Origin: Nitzschia sp. DOCU1
Lineage: Eukaryota > Bacillariophyta > Bacillariophyceae > Bacillariales > Bacillariaceae
Reading direction: 5' to 3'
Length of the DNA stretch: 64,000 nucleotides
NCBI GenBank assembly: GCA_951394045.1
Contig: OX595997.1
Location: forward strand, 310,001-374,000
The translations under genes were made by a program, and so were the position numbers. Below are positions 1 through 11,194 of this stretch, in pieces (the first letter of the stretch is position 1; the number at the start of each line of letters is the position of its first letter). The notes under the pieces were generated by a model that was not told where the DNA came from, did no database searches, and saw nothing but the letters and a program-made list of their open reading frames with translations.

Positions 1-808
1 CAAACGTGGCGTGCGTCAGTCGGAAGAAAGCACCAACATTGGCGGCACGCATGGAAGAGCGATTTCTACAAACAATTTCCAAATAGTCTCTTGTATAGTA
101 GAAGCATGATGTATGAGCACATGATTGCGTCTACTACTTTAGCAAAAGGGGATCGACGTGGGTGTTCGGCGTAGTAGTAGTGATATATTGCTGCTGCGGT
201 TGACAACAACGACCGTTTCAATAAACCTTCCTCGAGCCGAAGGTTGTGAAGAACTATATTCAATAACTAGTCCAACAAAACAAGGCATAGAGTGACAATA
301 GTAGATCTTGGGATTGGGTCGTTGGGTCTCTAATCGAGTCAAGCACGATCTACCAAACGATATCACAGGGCCACTTCGACGCGCAAGTAAAATGCAGTGC
401 ATAATATGCCCGTGAATTGCGACCGCCATTCCGGCGCAATAGATAACACGTATGTCATACTTCGTCATAGTTGCGTGTTTCTCGTGGGAACGAATTTCCT
501 ATCATATGTTGATTGTGCGCCATTTCCGACCGGCTCCCGACCACGTCACGACGTTCGTCGTTGATTTGGTTATTGTTCATTTAAGGAAGGAGAAAGAACA
601 CGTCATCTCCAATTAACAATGTGCGCACGTCATCCTCAACAGCAATTGCCTTCGCAACATCACAAAATCCTTTCATCTCTTGCCGATCGTCGACCTTGCA
701 TCATTCGCAAGAACATCACATATCATCACCAACCTTTTCCTTTGACAAGGACTCGAGGCAAACTTTGTGGGATCTTCTCATAGTTTTGGAAATCAAAAGT
801 TGCAGAAA
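1..808. other. Intergenic left flank, no gene supported
   Basis: Only short open frames with no recognisable domain are present, and they lie on both strands without coherent codon use. The last part is the presumed promoter and 5' UTR of the Patched-like gene. An in-frame ATG at 767 could add 14 residues to that protein. Confidence 0.6.
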
Positions 809-3737
809 ATGGCGTCTTGTACCGAGAGATTTGGTGACAGAGTGGACGCCTTAATTGCCGCAGCCTTCCACTCGGTCGGCCTCTTTGTCGGCAACCGGCC
901 TCGCACTACCATTCTCTTGGCGTTTGTGTTGACTGTCATCATGGGCGTCGGATTCACCACGTGGGAAACAGAGAATCGCGCCGAGGAATTGTGGGTTCCG
1001 CAAAATACCATTGCAGAAGCGGAAACGGAAATGTACGACGAGTACTTTCCCAGTACGTCGCGATTCGAGCAAGTGATTGTACAACCGAGATCGGGAGATA
1101 ACGTATTGACCAAGGACAGTCTTTTGGATGCCATGGCAATGCACGAGGAGATTGCGACCAAGAATGTCACTGTGGACGGAGAATTCTACAATTTGCCCAG
1201 TATTTGCACCAAAGCTGGTGGAACCTGCGTCCAGCCAGTCGGGGAAGTGTGCACTTGCTTGATCAGTAGCATTTTGAAGCAATGGAACTATGACTTTGCG
1301 ACTCTTGAAGACGACTCTGACTATATGACCACGCTCAACAATTATGGTACCAGGGAAGACCTCGAGGCCGTGCTAGGCAATGCTCAATTCGACGAGAGCG
1401 GTTTGGTGGTTTCTGCCGAGGCCTTTTCGTTGTCTTACTTTTTGCAGGACCAGAGCGAAGTCGTTGACGGATCGGAAGTGGATGTTGTCGCTGAAACTTG
1501 GGAGAAAGATGTCTTTCTGGCCACTGCTGAAAGTGTTCCCCAAACTTACCCGTCAATCTCAGTCGACTACATTTCCACGCGTTCTTTTGGTGATACCTTT
1601 GGAGAAGAAATTTCCGGCGACTTGATGTTGGTCCAAATTTCGTACATCATGGCCTTTTTGTTCTTGGGTGCAAACCTCGGAAAAGTCAAGTGTGGAACTG
1701 GCTCGCGATGGACGATGGCCCTCGGAGCTTTGTTTACAGTGGGGTAAGTGACGGTCGCGAGGAGGCCTGATCGATGCCATTATATGAATGAATCTCAATC
1801 TCTTCTGTCCATCGCAAACGTCGACCATATAGAATCAGTACAGCTGCTGGCTTCGGATTGTCGTCACTTTGCGGTCTCTTCTACGGCCCGGTGCATTCCT
1901 TGCTTCCTTTCATTTTGTTGGGTATCGGCGTGGATGACGCCTTTGTCATTGTCAATGCTATGAACCGCGAACGCAAAGGTCCACGCACCGCCGAAGACAA
2001 TCAAGCATTGGCCAAGCGATGTGCCCGTGCTTTGGCACGAGCTGGAGCCAGTATCACTGTGACCTCCGCCACAGACATGGTCGCGTTTGGAATTTCAGCT
2101 TCGTCGCGTCTCCCAGCCTTGGCGAGTTTCTGTGGATATGCAGCCATTTGCATTTTCTTCCTTTGGGCCTTTGCTGCCACGTTTTTCACTGCAACCTTGG
2201 TCATTGACGAGCGTCGCCAAAGAGACAATCGTCGTGAGTGTCTCTGTTGCTTGACTAGGAAGAACTCCGTCGCCGAAGACGAAGACTCCGGCTTTGAAGA
2301 AGATTTTGTCTCTTTGTATTTCCGCAAGTACCACGCCCCGGTCATTTTGTCATCGGTTGGCAAGGCAGTTGTATTGGTCATGTTTTCTGGTCTTTTGGGA
2401 TTTGGTGTTTGGGGAGCTCTCAATTTGCAAGTCGAAGACTCGGAACGCGCTTTCATCCCCGCGGACAGCTATGTGACTGGCTACATTGACGCTGCCGACG
2501 AGTATTATCCGTCGACCGGAATCGATCTCTTCATCGTGTTTGAAGGCAGCCAAGAAATTTACGAAAAACGGCAGCTCCTTGCTGAATTGGACACACGCCT
2601 AGTCGGCCTTTCCAAATCGTCGCCTTACATTGCCGAGCCCGTCTCGGAGGCTGCGTATCAAAACGTCTTGGGGGGACTTGCCAACTATTTGGCCCTTAAT
2701 GGTACTGACTCGATTGGTGGGGCCGCTTTGGGCGAAGACAACTGGCCAACGAGCGAGGCGGACTTTGTCATGACCCTGGCAAACTACACTTCCTACAGCA
2801 GTCCAGGTGCCTTGTACTCTCAAGATGTCTCTTTCTCAGAAAACTTCACCACGATCGATGCCATTCGAGTACAATCGGAGTATGTTCGATTGACCAAGTT
2901 GAATGCCGGTGCAATTATTGACGATGCCGACAAACAGATCGACGCCATGGACGATACTCGATTGTTGATTGCAGGCTGGAACGACTTGCCCCCTGCCTTT
3001 CCGTACTCGGAAAAGTTCATCGCTATTGAAGGCTTCAAGATTATCAAGCAAGAATTGTTCGCGAACGTTGGAATGGCCATCGCTGCTGTTGGAGTGATTG
3101 TCTTTTTGACAGTGGCAAGTCCTGCAACGGCCCTATTGATCACTGTGAATGTAGCATTTTGCATCATTGAGATTTTGGGATGCATGTACGCTTTGGGCAT
3201 CGTGATTGATTCGGTCAGCGTGATCAATATCGTTTTGGCTGTTGGTTTGTCAGTGGACTACTCGGCTCATGTAGGCCACAGTTTCATGACCAAGGCAGGC
3301 GACGACAAAAACAAACGAATGACCGAGGCTTTGGCTGACATTGGAGCCGCCGTATTGAATGGAGCTATCTCTACCTTCTTGGCCGTGGTGGTGCTCCTCT
3401 TCTCCTCCTCCTACGTGTTCCAAACCTTGTCCAAGCAATTTGCTTTGACAGTAGGTCTCGGAATCGTTCATGGGCTTATTTTGTTGCGTAAGTTCTTTGA
3501 CTTGTATGCTTTACTCTTGAAACATTGAGTCACTTATCCTTACCGAATTTCTCGTTTCTGCCTACTACAGCCGTTCTACTTTCCCTTTTGGGCCCCAAGC
3601 CCTTTTCTTCGGCGGAAAAAGAATTGAATGAATCCAATAACATCGAAAAGGTCAAGGAGCTTGACGCCACTGCCGAAGAAACCCGTCGCGACAATTCCGC
3701 TGCAGCTCGGGCGGTAGAAGAAGAGGAAAGCGACTAA
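809..3737 (+). CDS. Patched/NPC1-like sterol-sensing-domain membrane protein (3 exons)
   Basis: The protein is predicted to be an RND-superfamily transporter of the Patched/Niemann-Pick C1 type, which exports or senses lipids or sterols in membranes. The exons are 809-1743, 1833-3487 and 3571-3737. The introns are 89 nt (1744-1832, gtaagt...ag) and 83 nt (3488-3570), and splicing keeps one frame of about 918 residues. TM1 lies near residues 33-50 and is followed by a large Cys-containing extracellular loop. A cluster of helices then carries GIGVDDAF, and the second half repeats the layout with AVGLSVDYSAH. These are the paired acidic motifs of RND proteins inside a sterol-sensing-like bundle. 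The C-terminal tail is Glu-rich and cytosolic. The start is uncertain: ATG 767 is in frame, but MASCTERF at 809 sits closer to the usual family N-terminus. The stop is 48 bp from that of the convergent gene. The substrate cannot be read from the sequence. Confidence 0.9.
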
Positions 3738-3785
3738 CTTTTTTGCATGGGGGGTCCACGTTTGTACAAACTTTAATTTACTAGT

Positions 3786-5258
3786 CTATCCATTTTTACT
3801 CAATTCTGGTCTGTTGCCTGCAGCTGCTGTTTCAAATCGATTGGAATGTTGCAAAACTCGTGAAATCAATGGCGACGATGGAGTGGATAGATGGTCCTTA
3901 TCCGTAGTAGTACTAGCGCTGGACCGTCCTCGGGGCGGAGACGACAAGGTTGTGGTTGGTTGATAGGAATTTTCTGCCACGGATTGTACATGATCATCCA
4001 AGGCATCTTGATATGTTTTGAGACGCGTTTCACTAATGTAGAGTCGAAGCTGCAAGGCTTGCATGGAATTCGCATGACGCTCTTGTTCATCTCGTCGTTG
4101 CTTTCGTTCGAGTTCCAACAAGCGATTCGCTTGTGCCAGTGCCGATTCGAGCTGATGAATACGATCGGATAAATCTTGAGATATCAATGTCGCGGAATCG
4201 TCCATGTTATATGCACGTTCTTCTGGTAATTGTGGAGCCTTTTGCGGGGTTGGGCCCTCTTCCCGATCCTCATCATGTTGCTGAACACTACTCTCAGGCC
4301 CGAGGTTCGGCGCTTCCATATTCGCCCCGCCGTTTTGTGGCAATAAAGTTCGCCTTTTATCCGCTTCAATAGACAGCACGGACGAAGTCATAGTCGGCAT
4401 GGGGGATTCATCATCATGGCCTCTTGAATCATGGTCAGCCATGACGTCAACGCCATTCGTCGTCTTGGAGGAGTCAACTACGGCCACTTGCGGGGATATC
4501 TTCCTTCTAGTAGTTGTCGATTCCACAAGATTCACAGTTTTGTTGAGAGCTGCCGTTTCCTCTAGTTGTGGTCGTATCCGCGCTTCCTTTTCCTGGTTCG
4601 ATTTGCGTGTCGTCGTCTTTGGTGGAACCGAAATCCAATCGGAGGCATCATCCTCCAGGACAGTCGCGGCATGGAGTTGCACTCCCAAGACATCCTCTAG
4701 CGTTTCGTTACTCGTTCCTTTCTTCGAATCGCCAGAAGTAGCAGCAGTGGCATCAGTATCTTCTGGTTGAATAGTGTAGCTAGTAGCGCTGCACGCTGTT
4801 TTGCTTCTGCTCTTGCCTGCAGATTTCTTCTTCTTTTGGATTGTCGTGCCTTTGTCGTGTTGTTCTTGCAACTCTAACATGGACTCTAACGAAACTCGTG
4901 CTTGTCGACTAGCCACATCTTGTTGAATCCACTTGTACTGCTGTGGACTGGGCAGGATGCGAGGACTGAGCATGGGCACAATGGGAAGAGCTGCTTTCGT
5001 CTGATGCGTATTGTAGAACTGACAGTACGCTTGAAATTTGGCATGCATGGAATCTGGAAAGGGGGGTGGTACTGGAACATTGTGATTGTGAGACAAGAGT
5101 ACTAGGCCCGCTAGATACACCAAGACGGGAGAAATCGACAAGAGCCCTTGTTCCTCGGTCAACGGCATTGCTGCCTCATTCGTTTGGCAATCGCTTCTGC
5201 TGCTAGTGCAGGCCAACTCTTGGATCACAGACTCGACTGCTACGTCATCCATCAACAT
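3786..5258 (-). CDS. Hypothetical low-complexity protein with C-terminal coiled coil
   Basis: This is one open frame of 490 residues without introns. I do not recognise a family. An N-terminal 130 residues look folded: a hydrophobic stretch SPVLVYLAGLVLLS around residues 43-56, then a segment rich in Tyr, Phe and Pro. A long Ser/Thr/Asp/Lys-rich disordered middle follows, with a basic KKKKSAGKSRSK patch. Near residues 355-415 there is a heptad-like Leu/Gln/Arg segment (HQLESALAQANRLLELERKQ) typical of a coiled coil. The C-terminus is again disordered. It converges on the Patched-like gene with 48 bp between stops. An adaptor or scaffold role is possible but not shown. Confidence 0.65.
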   Translation of the reverse strand: MLMDDVAVESVIQELACTSSRSDCQTNEAAMPLTEEQGLLSISPVLVYLAGLVLLSHNHNVPVPPPFPDSMHAKFQAYCQFYNTHQTKAALPIVPMLSPRILPSPQQYKWIQQDVASRQARVSLESMLELQEQHDKGTTIQKKKKSAGKSRSKTACSATSYTIQPEDTDATAATSGDSKKGTSNETLEDVLGVQLHAATVLEDDASDWISVPPKTTTRKSNQEKEARIRPQLEETAALNKTVNLVESTTTRRKISPQVAVVDSSKTTNGVDVMADHDSRGHDDESPMPTMTSSVLSIEADKRRTLLPQNGGANMEAPNLGPESSVQQHDEDREEGPTPQKAPQLPEERAYNMDDSATLISQDLSDRIHQLESALAQANRLLELERKQRRDEQERHANSMQALQLRLYISETRLKTYQDALDDHVQSVAENSYQPTTTLSSPPRGRSSASTTTDKDHLSTPSSPLISRVLQHSNRFETAAAGNRPELSKNG

Positions 5259-5814
5259 TGAAGACTGTCACTGGCGCTGATGCAACAGTAGACGTTAGGA
5301 TGATTGTGTTTGGATGGTATCGTTGTGTTGATGCCGTCATGGTGCCAGCGAAGTTTATGTGTCGAAAATGGCAGGCGATGTATGTGTAATGTCTTGCCGG
5401 CGCGAGACGGACGGCACGCGCGCCCATTCATTCCAGTGAGTCGAAGTTTGGCTTCGAATGAAGCATAAACTATCTCCCCTTTGTCGAAAGACTACACTTT
5501 TGGGGTCTTCCATACTACTTGCATCTCTTCACTCCCTAATCTCGCAAGAAAAATGAAGCTATTTAGTAGGTCATGGCGTAGATTGGAGCTTGCACAAATT
5601 ACTCCAGACAGTTGCGGCTGCTATACCGGTTGAAAGTCTTTTGGTAGAAAGACGACTGCCAGATGCCTTACACTTAGGCTAGTTTTGTAATCGAAACAAA
5701 ATCCGCTCGATCTTGAAATTGCATTATCCTTTCGCTCTTGGCAAATCCCCAGATAAAAGGATGAAATCCAGCCGTCGTAGTAGCTTGAAATGAACGTTCT
5801 TCATGCTACTAGGA
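5259..5814. other. Intergenic, no gene seen
   Basis: This 556-bp gap lies between the 5' end of the coiled-coil gene and the 3' end of the small zinc-type gene. I see no coding frame with domain content and no repeat. Confidence 0.5.
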
Positions 5815-6189
5815 TCAAATTTTTCTTCCCAAAATTTCATCCCAGCAGCAACATGGACAAAACGTATCCAGCGGGCACTCATCTCTCGGCATGGTGTACA
5901 TGGTTCGCTGACATTTCCGGCATTTCCATTCCTTGGTGGGGTACACAAGGTTGGTTGCTTTGTTGCAGAATTCGCAGTGCCAGACACCCCCACGACCCTT
6001 GAAATCCTCTCCACCGGGAGGCGGTGGAGTGGCACTTCCGTATTTGATGGGCCTTACATTCGGAACATTGTCGTCGTCATCATTGGCGCCGCCATCGGCA
6101 CGAGTCGCCCCGCTCAATTTCTTCTTCTTTGATTCTTCTTCTTCATTGCTTCTTGTGTCCTTTGCTGCTGCCATACCGCCATCCGTCAT
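5815..6189 (-). CDS. Small Cys-rich, probably zinc-binding protein
   Basis: This 124-residue single-exon frame has an acidic/basic low-complexity N-terminus (EEEESKKKK, DDDDN) and a compact C-terminal half with eight Cys: WHCEFCNK, then WKCRKCQR about 20 residues later, then DECPLDTFCPCCCWDE. The two CxxC pairs resemble a zinc ribbon, and the final Cys cluster could complete a second site. I recognise no named family. Its promoter faces the gap at 6.2-6.9 kb. It could be missed as a short gene, but the Cys spacing argues against a random frame. Confidence 0.55.
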   Translation of the reverse strand: MTDGGMAAAKDTRSNEEEESKKKKLSGATRADGGANDDDDNVPNVRPIKYGSATPPPPGGEDFKGRGGVWHCEFCNKATNLVYPTKEWKCRKCQRTMYTMPRDECPLDTFCPCCCWDEILGRKI

Positions 6190-6908
6190 TTTCGTTAAAA
6201 TCCCTGGTTTCCTCTGTTATGCTTTCCTCGCCAGCGAGTATGTATGGTGGGTTGCAATCGAATGGTTAGAAAATTGCGGAGGCGACATGAAAAAGATTAT
6301 GGAAAGGTGCATGCATGCATCGCAAGATTTTGCTTTTGACTACTTGGACTAATCGTGAGTCTGTCCACCGACCCCCACCGGCAAATCGATTGACTGACTC
6401 ATTCGAGTGAGAACCAGGGCTCTACATCATGCAGTGTCGCCACTGCGAGCTATCGGCACGTAGTGCATCAGTCAACAATTGCATCTATTTGTATCATAAG
6501 ATGGCGTTAATCCATCCCATGCTGTATTTTTTTGTACTTTCTGAGAGGGCTCAAAGAATATAATGTAGTAGTGCCGACAGACCAAAGACTGACAGCAATA
6601 GCCATGGTTTTTGTACACTTTGCCGCGGAGGCTTTGCCCATCACTATCGACAGCAACGTAGTTTGTCACAGCAAAGAATGGCAGCTTGGACCATACTTTG
6701 CAACGACCTTGCTTCTTGCCCAACTATTGAGAGATTTATGAAAGGTAATGAATGAATGCAGTCGTGTTGGAAAAAATATCTTTTATATTGAGTAAACGAC
6801 GAAATAGACGGCTGTTCCGGTTGTAATGTTGAATTCTACCGTATCGCCGGAATCACCCACTCCTCACATGCACAAATCCTTAGGGAAGGAATAAATCCTG
6901 AACACAAT
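6190..6908. other. Intergenic, no gene seen
   Basis: This 719-bp gap contains a short TGCATGCATGCA-type repeat near 6308-6320. Short open frames on both strands lack domains. Confidence 0.5.
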
Positions 6909-7952
6909 TTAGGATTCTCGCTTGTCAGGGAAGCGCTTTCCAGGACGTTGAGTCTCAACGTGTCGGAGGTAGTCGACGAAAGATTCAGGCTTGCGGCCAA
7001 TCAACTTTTCCAAATCATGGGTGTAGATACTTAGCTCCTCATCAACACCTGAAGCCTTCATCTTCTCAAAGGCGGCGGCATCCTTGGCGAGCCAGCTGGG
7101 CAGTCCGCGAGACTTGATACTCTTGACGTAGTCGTGGTATCCCAACTCAATGTGTTCGATGGGAGTGTTATAGGCAATGGAAAGCTGCTTGGCAACTTCA
7201 CGGTCCGTGACGGGACGAGCAGTGAGGTTGTAAGTCTTGTTTCGGTGGGTCTTGCGGTCCATCAAGACAACAATGCAGGCGTCGGCAACGTCATTGGGGC
7301 TCACGTAGTTGACCCCCATACCGTAAGAAGCAGTCACGTACTTGTAATCCTTGAACAAAAGATCGCCTTGTGTCAAAAGAGGAGTGGACATGAGGTGAGA
7401 AGTCGCCAGAATCGTGTAGTTGATACGAGAGTTCTTGGGAGCTTGCTCCAACAACTCGTCGCAGACATTCTGGAAATATGCATAAGGGACGTTCTTGCGG
7501 TATTGGTCGTTGTGCAAGAAGGAAATCTTGACAAAATGCTCAATCTTGTGTTCCTTGCAAGAGACAACGAACCCAGTGAAGGCATCTTGGTGGGCTTCCA
7601 TGTGGGGCAACGAGCAGACAACAGTCTTGACGCCCTTCAAGACAGTGTCGAAGCACATGGGGTCAGTCCAATCAAAGTCGACGACTTCGGCGCCCTTTTC
7701 TTGAAGAACTTTGATGATGTTATCAACAAATTCGTGGTTTCGGGCTCCTTCGCCGGCATCACGCTCTCCCTTCCAGACACCGACGCGAACGTCCTTGTGT
7801 CCAGCAGCCAAGAGACTCATGGCAACACGGTATCCGATCACACCAGTACCTGACGTGACAAAGATCTTGCCCAAGGACCCGTCAAAGCCGAGACGTCCCA
7901 AACCAGGGATGATATCGGCCACAGCCTTTCCAGTAGCTTTTAAGAAACTCAT
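6909..7952 (-). CDS. NmrA-like NAD(P)-binding atypical short-chain dehydrogenase family protein
   Basis: The frame is a single exon of 347 residues. A Rossmann dinucleotide-binding start is clear at about residues 30-45: KIFVTSGTGVIGYRV, the TGxxGxxG-type loop. It is followed by alternating beta strands (VRVGVW, AEVVDFDW, VKTVVCSLP) and a later FVKISFLHN strand, as in NmrA/HSCARG and atypical SDR proteins. The C-terminal half has the NYVSPNDVADACIVVL segment and a helical cap seen in this family. Such proteins are redox-sensing regulators or NAD(P)H-dependent reductases; no Tyr-Lys catalytic pair is obvious, so a sensor or isomerase-like role is as likely as a reductase. The start at 7952 puts the Rossmann fold at the usual distance from the N-terminus. 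Confidence 0.82.
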   Translation of the reverse strand: MSFLKATGKAVADIIPGLGRLGFDGSLGKIFVTSGTGVIGYRVAMSLLAAGHKDVRVGVWKGERDAGEGARNHEFVDNIIKVLQEKGAEVVDFDWTDPMCFDTVLKGVKTVVCSLPHMEAHQDAFTGFVVSCKEHKIEHFVKISFLHNDQYRKNVPYAYFQNVCDELLEQAPKNSRINYTILATSHLMSTPLLTQGDLLFKDYKYVTASYGMGVNYVSPNDVADACIVVLMDRKTHRNKTYNLTARPVTDREVAKQLSIAYNTPIEHIELGYHDYVKSIKSRGLPSWLAKDAAAFEKMKASGVDEELSIYTHDLEKLIGRKPESFVDYLRHVETQRPGKRFPDKRES

Positions 7953-8698
7953 GATTCGTTATGGATGTTTGTCAATACCTTTCGATCAATTGCAATGTCG
8001 ATTTTATGAGAAAGAAGAAAGGTTGAGTGCGTTTGTTCGACGCCGCAGGCGGCTTTCTGTTGTGACGACGGGCACATCATTCCTTGGCACCTTCCGCCTC
8101 AAACCACGTTTCCGTGTCCGCCATAGAACGAATGACAACTACCCGATAAGCCAATTGGATTCGCCACGGAAAGTTTCCAATTTCCCACCAAGCACAGTAA
8201 TTTGATAGGAGCCTACGACGTGCCTACGACATTATCAGGCATAGTTTTATCAGTCGACGTCAGCGAACGGGCTTATTGAATGCTTTCCGAAGGTGAGAAA
8301 GGTGGCACTGGAATTCTGCATCCAAGAATGATTGAGTCACGAGCGGTAGGATGTTTTTGCCATTACCTTGCCCTGGGATGCTGACGTATGACGAAAAATC
8401 AGGAAAGCGAGACAGTGCAGATCCGGTCGTTTCTCGCAACAGGAAAGAAACCATGGTCGAAGGTTATTCCATGGTGATTCGTTGTTGTTCTCGCAGCGGA
8501 AGCCCGTTCCTTGCCCATTGTTCCTTGATCTGATGCGGATATTCTTCGGCCGTAGTTGATTTCAAGTCCCAGCGAAGTCGAGAAAGAGATGACAACGACA
8601 TTCTTTGCCGGCTGTTGTTTATCTCCTCAAATGGTGTCTCTCATACGATATTTCTATTCGATCAACAAACAAAAATTTGACAGTTTTATTGTCTACTA
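7953..8698. other. Intergenic, no gene seen
   Basis: This 746-bp gap separates the 5' end of the NmrA-like gene from the 3' end of the molybdenum-domain gene. I find no exon for cytochrome b5 or FAD domains here, which matters for the molybdenum-domain gene. Confidence 0.5.
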
Positions 8699-10596
8699 CT
8701 AGCTGGATTCCGGTTCTGTATAGGAAATCTTGCCATACCCCGCACTCTTGACCTTGTCGGCTATTCGAGTCGCCCATCCACCCGTTTGTTGTCCAGGTTG
8801 CGTCGGGTGTTCGAATCGGTAAACGGCCTTGCTGCCGTTACTCTTGTCAACGTGGACTTTGACGCGGAACACGTGGTTCGACGATTGTCCCATCAAGGTC
8901 CAGACGGGTCGTTCGGGCTGAGGACTATTTGAAGTATCCCAGGCCCGGACCCAAATTTCGTCTCCCAGTTGTGCAGCATCCACGTCAAAGGTCCACCATA
9001 CCCAGCACCACACTTTGCCATAGGGATTGGGTTGTTCGGTGCGATGAATTTCGGCCAAATCCCAGGTTTCGCCTTGAGTGGTACTGATTTCGACACGCGT
9101 CACGGGACGCCCCCCTCCCGAATGAGCGTAACCACTGAGTTGAATCTTCTTGTCAATATACTCTGCCAAGGAAAGCGTGTCATTATGATTGGGATAGGTA
9201 ATGACGGAATTCAGACTCAATTCATTGATGATATACTCTTGCTTGTACCACCATCCTTCCTTGGCAGCCTTTTCTGCAGTAATCTGTGGGGGCAAGTACT
9301 TATTGTCCCAGTAGTGGTAGCAATTGTGAGATTCATGATCCAAGACATTGATTTGTGCGAGCCACTTGATCATGCGTCCACCAATATATCCAGGAATGAC
9401 CACCCGACAAGGATAGCCTCGATCCGGATGCAACCGTTCGCCATTACATTCAAAAGCGACCATGACTTCATCCGCCAAACTCATGGCCTTGCTCAATGGA
9501 ATACTTGTTCCATATTTGACTTTTTCTCCCCATGGCTCATCTGGGAAGGGTCCCTTGTCTCCCGACTTGTTGGGTAAATCGTCGGATCCAATGAATTCGA
9601 CAAACTTGCCAGCTGTATCCTCGTTCGGATCCACGCCTGCTCGAATCAAGATATCTCGTACCAAGACACCCTTGTAAATACAGGTCCCAATCGCACCTGT
9701 ACCCCAGTTAAAGCCAATGGTTTGTTTGATCATGTTCATTTCCTTGCGACGATTGCCACAACACGAAATACTGACTGGAAATTCCGTAGTCGGCAAATCT
9801 TGCGAGAGTTGATCCATGGACAATTCCAAAGGCTGGGGGCATTGTTTTCCGCCCACTTTAATACTGTGTGTTGCCCAATCTAGCTTTGGAACAGCACCAT
9901 GATTTCGAATAATATGAAGGTTGGGCGGTGTGAAAAAGCCCTCCTTGGCAAGTTCCCCTGTAGGGGGTTCACAATTGAATGGATGCCGACCCGTCAAACG
10001 CACCAGGCGTCCATCACGTGGAATCCAATCATCCGGAGTTCCTTGATCGCGAACATCGCATGGCAAATCCATCCAATGGTTTGCCTCGGGGATATTGTCG
10101 ACCGGTTCTCCCTCTCGACCTTCATTCCGATGACTTTTCCAAGGCGTCAAAGTATTCTGCACGACAAGAAGGCAAGGCAAACAAAAGGATCATACTGTCG
10201 TGTGAGACGATGACACGTGCATTGAATCTTGCACGTCTATTCCCGTAGGATATCCTGTGTCCCATATAAGCATGAGTTTGTTCGAAACAGAAAACGCACC
10301 TTTTTGTACGGTCCATAGACATTGGTACCCCGCACCGATCGCTTCACAAAAGTACTACTACTAGCCTTGTTTTCAGAAGTAGACGCTGCTGCCTTGTTGT
10401 TTGTTTCCACTGCTGTTATGCTAGCGAAATCTTCTCGTTTACGGTTGCTGTTGCTGGTCCGTTGAATCACCAATTGAGCCACCATGTAGGCCGTAAAGGC
10501 TTGCAACGCCAACGAAGCAGCATAGGGTCCGACATCGACCAGCATATTGCTGCCGTTGCTGCTGCTGCTTTCACTATTCGAAGCAAACCCAAACAT
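8699..10596 (-). CDS. Nitrate-reductase-type molybdopterin domain protein, membrane-anchored, lacking heme and FAD domains (2 exons)
   Basis: The exons are 10596-10300 and 10156-8699, with a 143-nt intron (gtgcgt...gcag, phase 0), giving about 584 residues. An upstream in-frame ATG at 10752 would add 52. Residues 19-44 form a hydrophobic anchor or targeting helix (LQAFTAYMVAQLVI). From about residue 140 the protein follows eukaryotic nitrate reductase: DQGTPDDWIPRDG, RLTGRHPFN, then CCGNRRKEMNM with the Mo-ligand Cys near residue 231, GFNWGTGAIGT, RVVIPGYIGGRMIKW, YIINELSLNSVI, GYAHSGGGRPVTRVE and FEHPTQPGQQTGGW. These are the Mo-pterin and dimerisation domains. It ends about 20 residues later, so no cytochrome b5 or FAD/NADH reductase follows. 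Related sulfite oxidases also lack these domains, but the motifs here are of nitrate reductase type. The electron partner is unknown. Confidence 0.85.
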
Positions 10597-11194
10597 TCTT
10601 GGAATGCTCTTGCTTAAACTCACTAGAGAGGAATCGAAAGATGAGGTTTTGTCGTTGTTGGGAGGCTGTGGCAGATGGACATGGAAGAAAGAGGGACCAC
10701 CCTTTCTGCCTTTGAGGCCAAACTTCCAGAAGAAAGAAAAAATGAGGACCACGACATTTTCCGATGCCTAGACAGAATCGTTCGCGCGTGTGTCTCATCG
10801 CGTCTCAATCGCATAAACGTAAAATCGCTTCCGGAAGTTTGGCAGAGAAAAAAGGCAACGTGGTTTTCACACAGACGAAAAAGGCAAAAGAGAACAACAC
10901 TCGGGATTCCAACGTGGTCCCCCACCGTAGTACTAACCGAGCCCGAGCATGCTTAACTTCACAGAGCGGACGGGATGTGGTGCTGTCATGCTGGTATGGT
11001 CGTTCCCGTAGATGGGAAGTTCATTTGCCATAACAAACAATGATATTCTCACCTTCCATCATCCACAAATGGATTTTTTCCTTTCAACTCATCGGATCCT
11101 TTTGCTACAATAGAGCCATCCTACAGCTACACCATTTCCGGTAGTTGTCGATTCTTGTCATTGACCCTCTTCTTCTTGCCAAAGTCACACTATC
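10597..11194. other. Divergent promoter region between molybdenum-domain gene and LSM7
   Basis: Both neighbours start outward from this roughly 600-bp stretch. If the molybdenum-domain gene starts at the upstream ATG, 156 bp of it are coding. No other gene is seen. Confidence 0.5.

Noticed and set aside
7134..7853. Plus-strand open frame of 239 codons
   Set aside because: Antisense shadow of the NmrA-like gene.
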